Both the position numbers and the translations under genes were made by a program. 64,000 nucleotides of DNA, taken from assembly GCF_010645075.1 (NCBI RefSeq), contig NZ_JAADZV010000001.1:310001-374000 (forward strand), read 5' to 3'. The stretch comes from Flavobacterium limi (GTDB lineage Bacteria > Bacteroidota > Bacteroidia > Flavobacteriales > Flavobacteriaceae). The notes under the pieces are model-generated. The model ran no database searches. It had not been told where the DNA came from and saw nothing but the letters and a program-made list of their open reading frames with translations. Below, piece after piece: positions 63,257 to 64,000 of the stretch; the first letter of the stretch is position 1, and the number at the start of each line of letters is the position of its first letter.

Positions 63257-63649
63257 ATGAATTTAAAGAAGTGCACAGGAGTATTTTTAGCTTTCCTACT
63301 GTTGGTTTCCAACATTGGGTTTGCTTTTGATGTGCATTATTGCGGAGGAAAAATTGCTTCGGTATCATTAAGCACTTCAGTTTCTCCAGAAAAAAAATGC
63401 TGTGGGGATAAAGAAAAAAAATCTTCATGCTGTAAAGACAAGGTAGTTAAATTTGAAAAAAAATCAGATGATGCTACTTTTAAGGTTTTCTTCTTTCAGA
63501 TTGCATTTCCGGCACTAATCCAGCAATACAAACCAGTTGTTTTTCTTTCTCTTCCGAATTTTAAAAGCAATCAGATTATTTCGTATTATGCTGATGCAAA
63601 TGCGCCCCCCTTATTCAAACTATACAATCAATACATTTTTTATTCCTGA
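63257..63649 (+). CDS. HYC_CC_PP-family secreted protein
   Basis: 130 residues; signal-like N-terminus, then HYC at 27-29, Cys-Cys at 48-49 and 58-59 and Pro-Pro at 117-118. This order defines the HYC_CC_PP family. Its cysteine and histidine content suggests metal (possibly copper) binding. It precedes a TonB-dependent receptor on the same strand by 120 bases, a pairing frequent in this phylum. The role is not established. Confidence 0.85.
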   Translation: MNLKKCTGVFLAFLLLVSNIGFAFDVHYCGGKIASVSLSTSVSPEKKCCGDKEKKSSCCKDKVVKFEKKSDDATFKVFFFQIAFPALIQQYKPVVFLSLPNFKSNQIISYYADANAPPLFKLYNQYIFYS

Positions 63650-63769
63650 TTTTAATATTTAGAATCAAGCCATCTTTTTTATGGCCTGTAATCTGCTGTT
63701 TTATTATTTCTTAATTTATTGAGAATCTCTAAAACAGGAATTTCTAAATAATATTAAAATCATTTTTGT

Positions 63770-64000
63770 ATGCAAAAAAATATCATGCTTTTCATGGTGC
63801 TTTTGCTTTCTGTTTCTGCATTTTCGCAAGAAGATTTAGAGGAAGTAAAAGTTACTAAAAAGCAAAAAGGACTTAAAAAATCCTATACGCTTACTGCTAA
63901 TACAACAGTTATTACCAGTAAGGAATTACTAAAAGCGGCTTGTTGTAATCTTGCCGAAAGTTTCGAAACAAACCCATCAATCGATGTCAATTTTTCTGAT
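63770..64000 (+). CDS. TonB-dependent receptor, N-terminal part only
   Basis: The first 77 codons before the window ends: signal peptide ending in AFSQ, a short linker EDLEEVKVTKKQKGL, and the plug start TTVITSKELLKAACCNLAES. The Cys-Cys in the plug (KAACCNLAESFE) is a marked feature shared by receptors found with HYC_CC_PP proteins, so copper or another metal complex is a possible ligand. The barrel is outside the window. Confidence 0.88.
   Translation, partial: MQKNIMLFMVLLLSVSAFSQEDLEEVKVTKKQKGLKKSYTLTANTTVITSKELLKAACCNLAESFETNPSIDVNFSD

Noticed and set aside
1-64000. Insertion sequences or prophage genes
   Set aside because: No transposase, integrase, terminase or capsid motif is seen in any frame; the repeats found are short and non-coding.

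Overview
The window is AT-rich chromosomal DNA from a Flavobacteriia bacterium, most likely the genus Flavobacterium. The evidence is gene content (XrtF exosortase, GYDIA-type GHMP kinase next to HMG-CoA reductase, DUF4407, HYC_CC_PP protein, TonB-dependent receptors, a 287-residue primary sigma factor lacking region 1.1) and promoters of the TTG-N(18-20)-TAnnTTTG type. No insertion sequence, prophage, CRISPR array or rRNA operon is visible. Most of the window is ordinary core chromosome; the accessory part is concentrated in the first 12 kb.

Layout. 1-12.4 kb: a TonB-dependent receptor cut by the window edge, a remnant of an AraC-family regulator gene, then a reverse-strand cassette of two exported RHS/YD-repeat proteins followed by a lipoprotein, and a divergent intact AraC-family gene. 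The second RHS protein ends in a lysozyme-like domain, so the lipoprotein is a candidate immunity protein. Both AraC loci carry almost the same 41-bp tandem element with 21-bp spacing, a candidate operator. 12.4-24 kb: DUF4407 protein, a phytate module (TonB receptor plus beta-propeller phytase), pckA, DUF423 protein, a saccharopine-dehydrogenase-like protein, a tandem TonB_C protein and an M20 dipeptidase. 24-27.4 kb: three tRNA genes (Leu, Asp, Phe), degenerate intergenic repeats, a small XRE-regulator module and a HAD phosphatase.

27.4-34.5 kb: coaX, an outer-membrane protein, lptC, a small membrane protein, a CNNM/CorC protein and a PpiD/SurA-like foldase, a probable envelope-biogenesis operon. 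34.5-43.7 kb: GYDIA kinase and HMG-CoA reductase (mevalonate pathway), then a peptide-use operon (DPP-IV, two POT transporters, a thioredoxin-fold protein) and a second thioredoxin-fold protein lacking the CxxC. 43.7-48.6 kb: reverse-strand comEC, NlpC/P60 lipoprotein, lpxB, small membrane protein, surE. 48.8-54.6 kb: a Prc/CtpA-type protease, a lipoprotein nuclease, rpe, the primary sigma factor and an HTH regulator.

54.7-64 kb: a fatty-acid desaturase divergent from the HTH regulator, two surface or outer-membrane proteins, pnp and rpsO, two paralogous MORN-type proteins (one fused to a TonB_C domain), a free-methionine-sulfoxide reductase, the exosortase F pair, and an HYC_CC_PP protein next to a Cys-Cys TonB receptor that runs off the right edge. 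The best candidates for new biology are the split RHS cassette with its lysozyme-like tip and its shared AraC-type operator.
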